Shown here one piece after another: positions 11,090 through 22,684 of a stretch of DNA of 64,000 nt. The stretch comes from Calliopum simillimum (Eukaryota; Arthropoda; Insecta; Diptera; Lauxaniidae): NCBI GenBank assembly GCA_951812925.1, contig OX638369.1, positions 40,729,061-40,793,060 of the forward strand, written 5' to 3'. The first letter of the stretch is position 1; every line of letters begins with the position of its first letter. The position numbers and the translations under genes are program-made. A model generated the notes under the pieces. It was not told the DNA's origin. It was given only the letters and a program-made list of their open reading frames with translations, and did no database searches.

Positions 11090-11610
11090 TTGGGGTCTTT
11101 TAACATTTTCACTCCTCAAAACACAAAACACTCCAAGAATAGCTTTGGGCATATTGAGAAACCCATTAAAGATTTTAGAGTCGCTTGACATTGCCACTAT
11201 GTAGACATTTTTTGACAGACAATTCTAAAGCGTGGACTTCCCCATTATAATGGCCCATTTGGAATCTTGGTCCCACACTCCTGCTTCTGCATTGCCTTTT
11301 TCCATTTTGGACTCATCAGCCTACAATGTTAAAGAAGCGTATGCAAGTGATCATTGGCACAATGATATTGTAGTTTTCAAAGACCATGTCATAATTTTTG
11401 AGCGTAGTCCCCATGTTCTACCATACATCCCTTGGCAAGCATATGGAATCCTGAAGGCCTTTTTACTAGGATTTATTTTGAGTGCTTTCTCTTGGCACCT
11501 CTCTCCTGTATCCTTTCAGCAAAGGTAGAGTCAAATCTGCCTCTAACTATTATTACCAAATCGTCAGCGAAGACTTAGACCTCGAGTTTGTGACAATCGA
11601 GAATTTCTTA
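11090..11610 (-). pseudogene. LINE ORF2 remnant: reverse transcriptase end and RNase H start
   Basis: On the minus strand, going down from about 11590, VFADDLVIIVRGRFDSTF contains the reverse-transcriptase catalytic box (FADD, about 11560-11572). After an apparent deletion comes RTWGLRSKIMTW, the block that ends this domain in R1/LOA/Jockey-type LINEs. Next comes ADESKMEKGNAEAGVWDQDS, which aligns with the start of an RNase H domain (usual TDGSK); here the key aspartate and glycine are altered. KNVYIVAMSSDSKIF further down fits a later RNase H strand. There are several stops. The related tail at 61085-61530 carries the remaining part of such a protein. Confidence 0.7.
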
Positions 11611-11748
11611 TAACAAGAATCCAACCAAATGGTCAAAATTTGACCAAAAATGTGTTAAATAATTTTGGTACTTTTTAGATAATTTTAGTACTTTTAGTAC
11701 ATTTATCAACCCTGGAACAGTGACAAATGTGAAACGATAAGAAAACAC
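11611..11748. other. Short spacer
   Basis: AT-rich, with 'TTTTAGTAC' repeated three times between 11665 and 11700. Nothing else is seen. Confidence 0.4.
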
Positions 11749-12325
11749 ACTAGTAAGGGTGTAACCTTTTGCCTGGCCAAATATTAAATTACCTACTCTG
11801 CATTTTTTTGAAAAGTTTGCTGGTATGGGAGGAGCCACTTGCCACTTGCTCAGAGCTTTCATTTATAGGTTTTAGTGTCTTAATAAAATTTAGTTCGATC
11901 ATCTTGAAAACGCTTTCAGTATAGCGTTTTGAAACTTTTGCTTAAATGGGAGGTACCACGCCCTCTTGTCCAAATTCGCCTAATTTTTTTGGAGAGCTTG
12001 CGCTTACAATTCGTAGTATTCATGAGTATTTCGGTTGCATTGTCCGAAACATACTCCTAAAGTTGCATTTTGATACATTTTTTGTATGGGCGGTAGGCGT
12101 GTCCGTTGACGGATTTCGCTCATTTTCAATCTCACGAGTTAAGTTTGGACAACGGAGGCAGTGTACCAAATTTCATAAAATTATCTTACTCAGACGGATA
12201 TGGCTATATCGACTCAGGAGGTGACGCTGATCAAGAATATATGTACTTTTCTGTATCTGCCACGCCTCCTTCTCTGCGTTACAAACGGACGGACAAAGTG
12301 AATATAGCCTGGGTGTAGGGTGTTA
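11749..12325 (-). mobile_element. DINE-1-like element (Helentron-associated INE)
   Basis: Read on the minus strand it has the 5' TATACCC-type end (here degraded, 12300-12325), then the conserved core TTGATCAGCGTCACCTCCTG region (about 12205-12235), and then the array unit with GGGCGGTAGGCGTG and GGAGGTACCACGCCCTC. It ends at the 3' terminus ACTAGTAAGGGTG (11749). The (GTCY)n microsatellite seen in other copies is lost. The small plus-strand frames are repeat by-products. Confidence 0.75.
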
Positions 12326-13367
12326 AAGAAGCTTTAGATCATATTCTCACAACATTTTTATAGCCAAAAATGATATGGCAGTTTAGTAAAAGCGGTTTCT
12401 AGAGTTGTTCACCATCTAAATCTCCATCTTAAGAAACATTTGGCCACCTTTGGTTATTTTGTTTCACCCTTATGATTACGCACGCCTTACAGTTGCATTT
12501 TCAGTACATAGTTCTTGAACACCTCATGATGTACATATTTAAATACTTTCCTTATTTATGTCATTTCCCGTCTAATTGTGAGAATTTGACACTCTTCTCT
12601 TGACACTTGCACATTTCCATGAAGCTTTGTTTTAATTTTCTTTTACATTCAGCCAAAGTAACACGACAACACAGTGGCAGCGCACACTTAAGTGCAATTT
12701 TCTTGTCCACCATTTTTCACTTCATGGCCAAGTTTAAATGTTTTGATTATGTTGGGTTCCCTACGCTCGTATGTAAGTGTGCTTATGTGTGTGTTTCAAG
12801 TGCGAGACTGTCCCTTGCGCACACATTTCACTCGACCTTGCATACACTTTAGTACAAGGTTAGTTATATTTTTACCCTACACACTCCACGATGCTTTCAA
12901 AATGACAACTTTTTTTTATAGCACCCACTTGCTGGCATGCAAGTAGCTTAACCCTTTTACTTTGCATTTCGTTCGCTGGGTTTCAGTTTTGGCTCTTCAC
13001 GGTTTCACTCATCGCATCACTTTTCGCATCTCTATTAAGTAGTTGACCCAGTTAATTAAAGGCTGATGTCTACTGTACTGTTGGAAAACGCATATTAATG
13101 AGCTGAAGATGAGTTTTTAAGTGTGTGTACTTAAAAACCCTGTAGTTAATTGAAAATTTATTGGCGAAATTGTTTGCATACTTTGCAGAGAAAAGTGTAT
13201 TGCATGTTTTATTACAAAATGATTTATCATTGAACAGCACGTGCAGGAAATTGAGTTTAATAGACTCTTTTTAAAATAGTCGCGCATTCCAGTCATGTTA
13301 AATAGGGTAAAAGCATTCCATTTCATAAGAGGAACATTCAAGACTCGAATATGAGTCTCGAAATAAC
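12326..13367. other. Non-repetitive-looking stretch, no gene recognised
   Basis: Less homopolymeric than its surroundings, with pyrimidine-rich text around 12590-12990. It could be intron or regulatory DNA, but no exon, promoter or conserved element can be supported from sequence alone. Confidence 0.35.
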
Positions 13368-13376
13368 GCATATCCA

Positions 13377-13664
13377 GGTTACCGGACATAGTCCCAACGG
13401 ACATAATCCCCACTACGTAAATGGGGATTATGTCCTAACATTTTTCGGTCATAATCCCCATTTTGGTCATGGGGGTTATGTCCGCAAATTTTTCGGACAT
13501 AATCCCAATTGGGGAATTTTTGGGAGTTGTAAATCCTGAGCTGCGGCTGTTATCAATAACAAAATATCGTTATGGGGACTATGTTCATTTTTTCCTGGGG
13601 ATTATGTCCGAAACACTTGCGGACATAATCACCATTTTGTGAATGGGGACTATGTCACGGCACC
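13377..13664 (+). mobile_element. Foldback/Mutator-like multi-hairpin element, copy 1
   Basis: It is built from ten alternating copies of GGACATAATCCCCATT or its reverse complement, so neighbouring copies can pair as a chain of hairpins. The left end is GGTTACCGGACATA; the right end, reversed, is GGTGCCGTGACATA. It is flanked by GCATATCCA (13368-13376) and GCAAATCCA (13665-13673), a 9-bp direct repeat with one mismatch. Its centre shares GGGAGTT-TAAATCCTGAGC with the longer copy at 60531-61072. No protein is encoded; the 62-codon frame at 13351 simply translates the repeat. Confidence 0.8.
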
Positions 13665-13673
13665 GCAAATCCA

Positions 13674-14524
13674 TATCGCACTAGAGCGCTTGAATTACGG
13701 AAACAAATCGTAGTAAGCTATCCTTCAAAAAAAAAAAAAAAAATACGTTTATTCAGGGCTAAAATTTAAGGGATAACACACATAGTTTTCTGATTTTGTG
13801 GGGGAACATTAAAAATGTTCGTAGACCTTCAAAAATAATCTTAATCCAAGATACCCAAAATGTACATAACTTTAAACCAATTGTTGTTGACGGAATGACT
13901 TTCTTACATTTTTCCCTCTTGGAAATGTATATCCTAAATCAAAATTTCTACTTATGTAAGTTTTCACCAATATTCTATTTAATTAGTTCTTCCCTTTGAC
14001 CATTGATATTTTCATTAAATCGGAACTGGTATCAAAATTCTAATGTTATTAGGTCTCAAACCACCGTTCGACTCAAAAAAAAAAAACACATGAGAAATCC
14101 AAAAAAGACGTTAAAACAAAGTACCCGTGTTTTTTATCCACTGTACATGAAAAAACAAAAATACCGCATTCTTGTGTTAAATCGATGAATTTAATTATTG
14201 TATATGATCCTTTTATTTGAGGTGTATCATGTGTTCAGCAAACTTTTGATGGATTTTGCGAGACCCATATGTGGGTCATTTTTACCCTTTTCTTAAAAAA
14301 GTGCAAAAATGATACCTAAAACAGGGGAATATTGAGTCAGTATGTACTACATTAATGTTCTTAATAAGGAGTACAGTAGAAGTTTAAGTCTTGACTATAA
14401 GTTGGCGATTATCAAAAATATCCAAAAATAAAAACATTCAATAAAAAAATGTCCAAAAATAAAAATCCAAAATAAAATCATCGATTTCATTAAATTGAGT
14501 TAAGTTATTTTGATAGAAAACGAA
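13674..14524. other. AT-rich stretch, nothing recognised
   Basis: It contains an A-run at 13727-13742 and AT-rich DNA. Frames at 13796 and 14003 show no recognisable domain. Confidence 0.4.
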
Positions 14525-14526
14525 TA

Positions 14527-14859
14527 GCCATGTTCACGATCCGGTGCAAAAGGTCTTGCATCAAAGCATTTGTAAATAGGTGTTGAAAAACTTGCTATAC
14601 AACAACAAAATATAAAAGATTGAATTTACATTTGCATTTACATTTTCTATACTAATAATAGCATAAAAATATCACGTCATTTTTCAAATAAAAATTTTTT
14701 GTTTATGCTCTCGTTCTCTTTGCTCATACGATTTTCTCAGAGAAATAAATTTTTTCGTAGCTTGCAATGTTTATATTTTTAATATTGCTCACAATCAAGT
14801 GGAAATTATTGCTATTTTGCTACTTTGCAAGTCTAAATGCTCCGAATCGTGAACACGGC
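14527..14859. mobile_element. Terminal-inverted-repeat MITE (TA-flanked)
   Basis: The left end GCCATGTTCACGATCCGG is the near reverse complement of the right end CCGAATCGTGAACACGGC. TA lies on both sides (14525-14526 and 14860-14861). A second block, GTCTTGCA near the left and TGCAAGTC near the right, is also inverted. The body is AT-rich and non-coding. The flanks point to a Tc1/mariner-mobilised element. Confidence 0.7.
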
Positions 14860-14861
14860 TA

Positions 14862-16057
14862 ATGTTGAAAATTTTTTTTTTTATGTTTTTTGATGTTTTT
14901 ATTTTTGGATGATTTTCATTGGATTTTGCTTAGACTCTTAATAGGAAAACATTTAAATGCATTTAAACTTTATAAATCATGTATCGTATAACTGTTCCGA
15001 AATAATCACCGCTTTTGATTCCAAAGGCAGAACTCAAAATACCAGAAATAAATGTGGTACTTAGCACTTATTCCATTACAATAATGCCGAAATTTTTAAG
15101 TTTTATACATATGTGGGATTGGGACAAAACGGACGAAGACAGTTACGAAATGGACGTTAACACTAAAAAGGAACTTGACAGAAGATATAGGACAACACTT
15201 TAAACTCAGACAGACAACATTTAAAATAACAAAACACTGAACGAACGATGACTTGACGAAGCGTGGGTAGCATTCGTGCAAATAAAACGGACAACAGACA
15301 GTTGCAGACGGACCAGCGAATAGTTGAAACGCGAAAGTAAAAATTAGAGAAAAAGAAAAGAAATGTGAATCTAGAAGTTAAAATAAGAATTGAAATGAAA
15401 TTAAAAAGAAATGTGTAAATCTAAAACTAAATCAAAAACTGTAAATAGAAAATTAAATGCTAAACAATAAATGTGAATTAAAACTGAAGCTAAAACTTTT
15501 ATTCAAATGGAAACCTACACATATATTTCTGTAAAATGCCTCTTAATATTCCAGCTATGGCACATAATTAAGTTTATAAAAGGTATAGTAGGAATTTGAT
15601 ACTGTAACTATGTGAAAATTTTTCCAACAAGCTGGAACGTGCGTGTTCTTTTTGCATTTCATTGTCGGTCAAATTGTTGCACGTTTAACCTAAGAATGCT
15701 TTTTTTGCTCATGACTTCTCTTCATAAGTAAATGTTTCCAGATTCAAATAATAGGATAAGACAATGTGTTTTTTTTTTTTTGTTCTTTCATTAACTTCGG
15801 GTATTGTATAAAAATGAATTATCTGCATCGAATGCGTTTGGTCAATTCAAATAGACGTGTTAAGTGCCACTATTTCCATCACTAGAAGTCATGTCATACC
15901 TGAATCGGTTTAGCTTGATACTTTTATCTAGGATGCACTTATTTAAATACAGCCTAGTTTAATACTAAGTCAGCCCATTATTCAGGACATTATATCTGCA
16001 GAATCGAATTTCTCAAAATGATTGTTAATTAGGGTTTCATTAATTTTTTGTTTCTTT
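14862..16057. other. AT-rich stretch, nothing firm
   Basis: A patch at 15115-15310 is purine-rich and less biased (for example GACAGACGGACCAGCG-like text) and might be an old retroelement end. I could not find a repeat pair, primer-binding site or frame to support this. Confidence 0.3.
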
Positions 16058-16506
16058 TTTATACCCTACACCAAGGGTATATTCACTTTGTCTTTCCGCT
16101 TGTAACGCAAAGAATGAGGCGTGGCAGATACAGAAAAGTATATACTTATATTCTTGATCAGCGTCACCTCCTTAGTCGATATAGCCATATCCACCTGTCT
16201 AGCTGGCTGGCTGGGTGTGCGTGGAAATACATTTATTGGGAAAACTGAGCAAGATAGTTCAATGAAATTTGGTACACTGCCTCTGTCGTTCAAGCTAGCT
16301 CATGAGATTGAAAATGAGCGAAATCGGTCAACGGACACACCTACCGTTCATACAAAAACTATATAATTGTAAGCGCAAGCTCTAAAAAAAATTTGGCAAT
16401 TTCGGACAAGAGGGCGTGGCACCTCCCATATGAGCAAAAGTTTTAAAATACTGCAGTGTAAGGTATTTAATTGTTGGCCTGGCCAATGGTTACAACCTTA
16501 CTAGTT
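16058..16506 (+). mobile_element. DINE-1-like element, short copy
   Basis: The 5' end is TTTATACCCTACACC at 16058, with a small stem ATACCC/GGGTAT. The (TA)n tract and core TTGATCAGCGTCACCTCC (about 16157) lead into GTCGATATAGCC and a (GTCY)-type stretch CTGTCTAGCTGGCTGG. Only one array unit (GAGGGCGTGGCACCTCCCAT, about 16409) follows. It ends with the hairpin text GGCCTGGCC and TTACTAGT at 16506. The inverted subterminal motif GTGTA-GGTAT is near 16456. It abuts the next copy tail to tail. Confidence 0.8.
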
Positions 16507-17447
16507 TTTTCTTATTATCTTTGGCCTGGCCAAAAACTTAATACCCAACACTGCATTTCAAGTATATTATTAGGAGAGTATAAGAACAAATTGCTGGGAA
16601 GTGCCACGCCCTCGCCTCCGTGCTTACCTTGATTTTGCGTAGAGCTTGCATTCACTGTTCTGAGTGTTTGAGTAAAGTTCGGTTAGGTTTTCTTAAAAAA
16701 ATCTTTCAGTATAGCATTTTGAAACTTTCGCCTACATAGGAGGTGCCACGCCCTCTAATCCTGCTTCGCCTACTTTAAGCTCAGAGTTTACAATCAATGT
16801 TCTTCGTGTTTGGGTTTGGGTTTGTTTCATTATATAATTTTGACACATTTGCTTATATGGGAGGTGCCACACCTTCTTGTCCGAGTTTACCTAGATCTTG
16901 CGTATAGCTTGCATTTATAGATCCGAGTGTTTGAGTGTAATTTGGTTGGGTTATCTCAAAAAACGATTTCCGTATAACATCTTGAAACTTTTGTTTATAT
17001 GGGAGGTGCCACGCCCTCTAGTCCGAATTCGCCTAGTTTTTGCTCAGAGCTTATACTTACTTTCCCTAGTATTTATGTGTATTATGTTTCTGTTATTGCA
17101 AATAATGCTCTTATTATTGCATTTTGAATATATTTTTTGTATGAGCGGTAGGCGTGTCCTTTAACCGATTTCGCTCATTTTCAATCCCCCAAACTGACTT
17201 TTTTGACGGAGGCAGAATACCAAATTTCATTGAATTATGTTGCTCAGTTTTCCCAAAAAATGTATTTCCACACACACCCAGCCAGCCAGCCAGCCAGCCA
17301 GCCAGACAGACAGACGCACATGGCTATATCGACTCAAGACGTGAAGCTGATCAAGAATATATGTACTTTTCCATACCTGCCACGCCTTCTTCTCTGCGTT
17401 ACAAACGGAAGGACAAAGTGAATATACGCTGGGTGTAGGGTATAAAA
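16507..17447 (-). mobile_element. DINE-1-like element, near-complete copy
   Basis: Minus-strand copy. The 5' end is at 17447 (TATACCCTACACCC in reverse), followed by the core at about 17335-17355 and a (GTCY)n tract seen on the plus strand as CCAGCCAGCCAGCCAGCCAG (17278-17305). Array units with GGGAGGTGCCACGCCCTC recur at about 16738, 16859 and 17001. The 3' end carries the hairpin TTTGGCCTGGCCAAA at 16520-16534. Its 3' terminus meets that of the plus-strand copy at 16058-16506. Confidence 0.85.
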
Positions 17448-17534
17448 AAATGTAACATACAAATTTTAAGGCCGACTCTTATCTACATAGATTAAAATAT
17501 AATTTCGCACATTCTATATCTTTGCCTTTGGAGA

Positions 17535-17870
17535 GTAATAGGCTAGATAGATGACAGCTTAAATCTGGAATTTAGACGAGTATTGCGAATCTTTTTATTG
17601 CATGATTTTAGGCATGTTTTAAATATAGGTATATTTCATAGACATTGACTTAACCAAAATTTCCCAATTCTGGGACTTTTCGGATGCTCATCTCACTTTT
17701 AATATTGTTTTTGATGTTTTAGAATTTTTTGGACCCTGAATTGAAAAATGTTCTTTTAGTCAATGTCAATGAAAAATATATTTAAAAAATGCCTAAAATC
17801 ATGCAATCAAAAGATTCGCATTATTACGTCTATAATCCGGATTTAAGCTGTCGTCTGTCCAGCCTATTAC
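17535..17870. mobile_element. Inverted-repeat MITE, family shared with 5.2 kb
   Basis: The left arm GACAGCTTAAATCTGG is matched by CCGGATTTAAGCTGTC at the right. GCATGATTTTAGGCAT and its complement form the inner arms. The outer ends read GTAATAGGCT and AGCCTATTAC, an inverted pair, so the boundary may lie in or just outside them. The copy at 5210-5555 is the same family. Non-coding. Confidence 0.7.
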
Positions 17871-18494
17871 TTATATACATATTACCTATACAAATACAAT
17901 TCAGAAACCTGTCTTTTAATTTTATACAGATTTTCATACTTGTGAAAGTAAAAGAAACCCCCAAAAAAAATTTAATTAAAAAAGGTACATAATTAAAAAT
18001 TCAAAATTTATTTAACTTTGTTTGCAATAAAGAAGCAAGGTATTTTAAATGCATAGTTTTGCAGTTATTTGTCAATAACAAAAGTTTATTCATTATAAAC
18101 ATAACAAAGCCATTACTTATTATTCATGGCTTAAGTTTATGCATTGAGACAGGCAAATTTTTGGCACAATTTTGTTGTTTCATGTCTGACGTCAATTAGT
18201 GTCACATTAATGTCTTGACAGAATATAAATGGCAAAACAAAGTGAACATTAGAAATAACTCATGTATGAGTGTATGTATGTGAAGGATTTTGGTATTTGG
18301 CTTTGACAAACCACAAACAATTAGATCATATGGTGTAAATCACATTAACACTGATATCATAGCAAGTTTACTCATACGTCAGACAGAATAATTTAAAATT
18401 TTATTCGCATCCGTGTACAAAATAAAGCTATCAAACTTATAAAAAACACACACTAGATATTTTATAAAATAATTAATATGTATGTGTGTTAGAT
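17871..18494. other. AT-rich stretch, nothing recognised
   Basis: No feature supported. Confidence 0.4.
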
Positions 18495-18495
18495 A

Positions 18496-18960
18496 GGATT
18501 GAAATTTAGATTCATCCCGAAGTCGACTCAAAAGTTAGAAAGACTCTTAAAAACGATATGTACGAGATCTTTTGTTTTTCTGTTCCGAGAAATATCATTG
18601 AAGCGGTTTTGATTCTAGTGTAGGCCCATTTTGGCTAAAAAACATGTTTTTTGGTCATAATTTGTTATTCATTACAAAATGTATTGCTTAAAAAATAATG
18701 ACTGTATTCTTACAAAAATTTTTGCGCTAAAAAATTATATATTTTTTTTATTTTGGTTTTTTGGAGTATAAATAATATTCAGTCCCAAAATTCTATTTCT
18801 TATGTTTTTCAATCACACGTTCGGAAAAACGATTTTTTACTCAAAAGAAAGGCATCTTACGAAAAAAGTGCATATGCCAAAAAAAACTTAGAATTGTCCA
18901 AAGAATACGAATGAATTTGAAACAGAAAAAATTATCGCAAAAAATGTCGTAATTTCTAAT
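18496..18960 (+). mobile_element. Single arm of a foldback element (40.8/50.4 kb family)
   Basis: It starts TAGATAGGATTGAAATTTAG and continues CATCCCGAAGTCGACTCAAA, the same text as the left arms at 40801 and 50384. It also contains CGATTTTTTACTCAAAAG and GCATCTTACGAAAAAAGTGC, shared with the big palindrome at 55.7 kb. No inverted partner follows, so it is a solo arm left by deletion. Confidence 0.7.
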
Positions 18961-19815
18961 TTGATAACTAATTGGTAACCGGTTGTTCAAGTTCTTTATT
19001 ATTTATTTGAAAGAGTTTGTTTTTATAACTCATACCAATGTCGACGTTTACATAGAAGAACTCATATGTAAAATTTTTTGCGTACATTTTTGCATCCGTA
19101 TTGATTTGATGATGATGACTGAGCTTGAATTTATTAAATAAATAAGAAACTAAAAACCAAGAAATCTCTAACAAAATTTAAAATATGTATATGACAAACT
19201 TTTAAGCACAAAATAAATTTTTTTGTGAAAGTTTAAAGTAAATTTTTACAGCAACTAATGCATCTAATTAGTAAAGTTTTGATGAACATTCAAATATTTT
19301 CAACAATTAAAGTGAACTTTTGTTAGGGTGATTTATTTCTAAAAAACTTTCATATACTTTAATCTTTTCAAAAAACTGCAAAGTGCAGAAATTAGATTTT
19401 GAGCTATGAATCTTTCTATTTAAGTATTTTGAGGTTTCCGAAAAAAAATTTTTTTGTTGACTATTAATATTCTGAAAGCGTTACATTCTACGAAAAACCA
19501 TCATACAAGATGTTTTAAGTCGTCCAAACATAGGTCAATACTCCAACTTTTTCATTCAAGCATCTATGTACTTTTGAATGTCGCGTGTCTTTTTTGAATA
19601 AAAAACATATAACAAGGCGACTAGAAGCATGGAAAATATGGTTATATTATAAAGATTTTATTTTAGCACGTCATATCTCGCCAACTGCACAAGATATTTT
19701 AATGAAATTTGTAGACATTTGCCGAATATATATACCTCTTACCAATAATAGGAGGAGGCCTAGACAAACAAAAAATTGCACTTGTTTGGGGCTGGGTGGT
19801 CTAAAATGTACGCCT
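18961..19815. other. AT-rich stretch, possibly the pogo element's left part
   Basis: Nothing certain. The plus-strand frame at 19585-19866 overlaps the beginning of the pogo-like gene but in a different frame, and no left terminal repeat matching the right end at 21530 was found. Confidence 0.35.
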
Positions 19816-19819
19816 GAAG

Positions 19820-20925
19820 AGTTCTGGAGTTGTTTTAGAAAAAAATTTAGTTGCAAGTGTGTGTAAATTTTTAGACACCGAACCAAGGCCAAATCCTTTC
19901 ATAAATATTCAACCTGAAGATGGTTGGTACCGTGTTTTTTTTAAAACGACATCCCAAAATAATGACTCGAACATCAGAATCCGTAACAGCAGCCAGTGTC
20001 ATAGTTTCAGAGGCAAATGTCAGGAAGCGGTTTGCCCAAATTGACGACTACTTGTGTGAACAAGGGTTCAAGCATATTTTACGTATAGAAGATCCTACTA
20101 GGATATACAACGCAAACGAAACCAACTTTCGATTGTGTCCTAAAAATTCGAAGGTTCTAGCAGAAAAGGGTACCAAAAACGTATATGAAATTGATTGTGC
20201 CCAAGCAAAGTCTTGCCTTACCGTTATGTTTACCTTCTCTGCTAATAGCAAAACAACTCCACCCATGATAATATATCCACTGATACGAATGCGTGCATGG
20301 GGTTTAGGGTTATCTGAGAATGATTGGATGAACGCATATTTATTTTACTCTCATCTCGTCGCAAACAATATGCAGTTCCCGATAGTACTATTTGTAGATG
20401 GCCATAAAAGCCATTTAAATTTTGAGCTAAGTTAGTCCTGCAAAAGAAGGGAAATTTTATTAATAACACTTTACCCTAATTCAACGCAGACTCTTCAGCC
20501 GGCAGACGTTTCGGATTTTATACCTATGAAAAATGCATGGAAGAAGGGAGTTCTGAATTAGAGACGAAATAATTTAACTAAAACATTAACGAAAGAAAAT
20601 TTTGATCCCATTCTTGCAACTGCATTAGATCGATCAACAAGTGGTGAAAAATGGTTTTGTGGCATGTGAATTATTTTCATAGAATCCTGATGCAATTGAA
20701 TATTTGAAATGTCTTGGTAAAAAATCTGATAGTCATGAGCAACTAGTTTCTGACGGACCTGAGAAAACTATTCCTTTAGAAATTTTTCAGGAAGCAATTG
20801 GAAATTCTGTTTTTTCAAAACTACAAGAGGGCTCATCTGAATTACCAGATCAGAGTTGCTTTTACAATGCTTTGTTGAATGTATTACAGAATTTTTCAAG
20901 AGCCTCAACAGCGGTACGCTGAAAG
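19820..20925 (+). pseudogene. pogo/Tigger-like (DDE_1) transposase
   Basis: The order of blocks follows this insect pogo family: SVCKFLDTEPRPNPF with GWYRVFF (frame 1), then a frameshift in a T-run near 19940, then KRHPKIMTRTSESVTAAS, TRIYNANETNFRL, KVLAEKGTKNVYEID, IVLFVDGHKSHL and TLQPADV. The first catalytic aspartate (usual 'NADET') is replaced by asparagine (NANET); the second (VDGH) and third (PADV) are kept. A short deletion follows MIIYPLIRMRA. Stops are at 20433 and about 20560; another frameshift near 20650 leads to NPDAIEYLKCLGKK and a 72-codon tail. The enzyme would have moved its own element; this copy is inactive. Confidence 0.85.
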
Positions 20926-21264
20926 CATTACTCACGCAGATGACATCTAAAAACATCAAAGTACAAATTCCATCTTAGTCGGGAATGAATGGTTAAAAAT
21001 TGATGATATTCCCAGTGGTTAAAGTAAGTATTTCGAGGACTGGGAAGGGTATTAAGGCTTACCAAACATTCTTGCAACAAAATTTTTATAATTAATATTT
21101 TTATAAATAAAATAGCAAAACAAATCCCTGCAAATATCCTTTTTTTACTATTAAGACCCGTGAAAGATTTACCATAGTTCCTTAAAATATCACATTGAGT
21201 CGAAAAAATCTATCCTTTTATTTGTTTTTATTTTTAATCAGTTTACTTGCTTTGTTTACAAAAT

Positions 21265-21530
21265 TTCCCAGAGTGCCAATAATTGTACATTTCGGTGCCA
21301 ATAATTATACTCAAAGTGCCAATAACTACACATTTGGCTCATATTTTACTTTTCTTTAAATATATTAAAAATAAGGGACAAAAAAGGGTATCCGAAAATT
21401 ATATATTAACTACGAGTTCATAATTATCAATAATATTCAAAATTAAAATCTCTTATTAAATTTCGTTGGGAGAAACAATCATTTAAATCAGGAATTTAGC
21501 TTAGGGTGCCAATCATTATACAACTTACCC
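21265..21530 (+). mobile_element. Right end of the pogo-like element with subterminal repeats
   Basis: Three direct copies of GTGCCAATAATTATAC-like text (about 21274, 21296, 21319) are followed by a fourth, GGTGCCAATCATTATAC, in the terminal sequence. The end reads CAACTTACCC, then TA at 21531-21532. Read in reverse, the terminus starts GGGTAAGTTG. The layout resembles the elements at 3710 and 46161: a terminal sequence that contains a motif repeated just inside. I infer that it belongs to the transposase gene at 19820-20925. Confidence 0.6.
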
Positions 21531-21532
21531 TA

Positions 21533-22684
21533 TAACTTCATGAAAATAAAATTTAATTAAGAAACCTAGAACAAAACTCTAAAAAACTCATTTTGAAAAT
21601 TTAAGGAAGAGAATGCTTTGAAAAGTTAAAATTGAAATATCGAAAAATATGACATTGGAAATCCAAAACATAATTGAGACATACTTCATTTATTGATATT
21701 TTCTTCAGAGAATTGTTTTTAATGTCGCATGACTAAAATAGAAAGACCATTCTAATATTAATATCTGCATCTGCACGTTTCACCTTCACATGCCATAGTT
21801 ATATATTTTTTTGGATAAGTGTACAAATGTATGTACACATACATTATTCAAGACCCCTTGGGGACTTTTTTCAACTGTGTACATATAAAAATTTCTACTC
21901 AAACGCATCAAACATCTGTCAAGAACACACGCATTAACAATCGTACAAACTTTGAAGTCATGAAATGTAAAAATATGACGTTATAAATACATATACTCGT
22001 ATTTATCTACATATAATGTATTTTCCCTTACAATACAAATGCATGTATGTATTGCAGTTAGAAACAGGATATTAGATTTTAAAAGGAAATAAAAATATAA
22101 ACATGATATATGAAAAGTGTCCTTATTTTTAGCTGCACATTCATATGAGTGGCAAGGAAATGCGATTGCAATTTTCTGCTTTTTCTTGGAATAAGCTATT
22201 AAACTTGTCTCAATTGCATTTTCTGCGAATTCGCAAGAATGCACGTCTTTGCTTTTGCTTCCACAATAATGAAATATGTTGCATTCCAAATATTGCTAAC
22301 AAGCTTGGGGGTTCCAATTCACCGAAACAATCTTCAGTTTAAGTGTCATGAAAAAGTAGGTGAATATTAAATAAGATCAAAGGAGTTTAGCATAAAAATT
22401 AAAGAAAAAATGTCAAAAATTGTCAGAAAATGTTGAATAATATTCAAAAAATTCGCAAAAATTTCGATAAAATGGTTACGAAAAATAACTGGAAATGGTG
22501 CAAAAATCTAAAAACTTTAGAAATGTCCGCATTAGAAGTTTGAAATATTGCGATTTAAACGCAAAATAATCAAATCCTAAAAGTATGCAAAGCATTTTAC
22601 GTAACTGCTATGCAAACATTATCTTAAGGTAGGTCTGCTTTTAAAAAATATTTTTTCCATACAAATCTAAATACGCAAATCTTC
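21533..22684. other. AT-rich stretch, nothing recognised
   Basis: Frames at 21981-22289 (minus) and 22145-22342 (plus) overlap each other and show no domain. No repeat recognised. Confidence 0.4.

Noticed and set aside
11232..11528. 98-codon plus-strand frame
   Set aside because: Shadow of the LINE remnant, whose reverse-transcriptase and RNase H motifs read on the minus strand.
13351..13539. 62-codon frame with repeated His-Asn-Pro
   Set aside because: It is the translation of the GGACATAATCCCC units.
13377..13664. CRISPR-like array
   Set aside because: The units alternate in orientation, spacers vary from about 5 to 20 bp, and the context is eukaryotic with terminal repeats and a target duplication.
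15115..15310. LTR retrotransposon end
   Set aside because: No second LTR, primer-binding site, polypurine tract or gag/pol frame was found.
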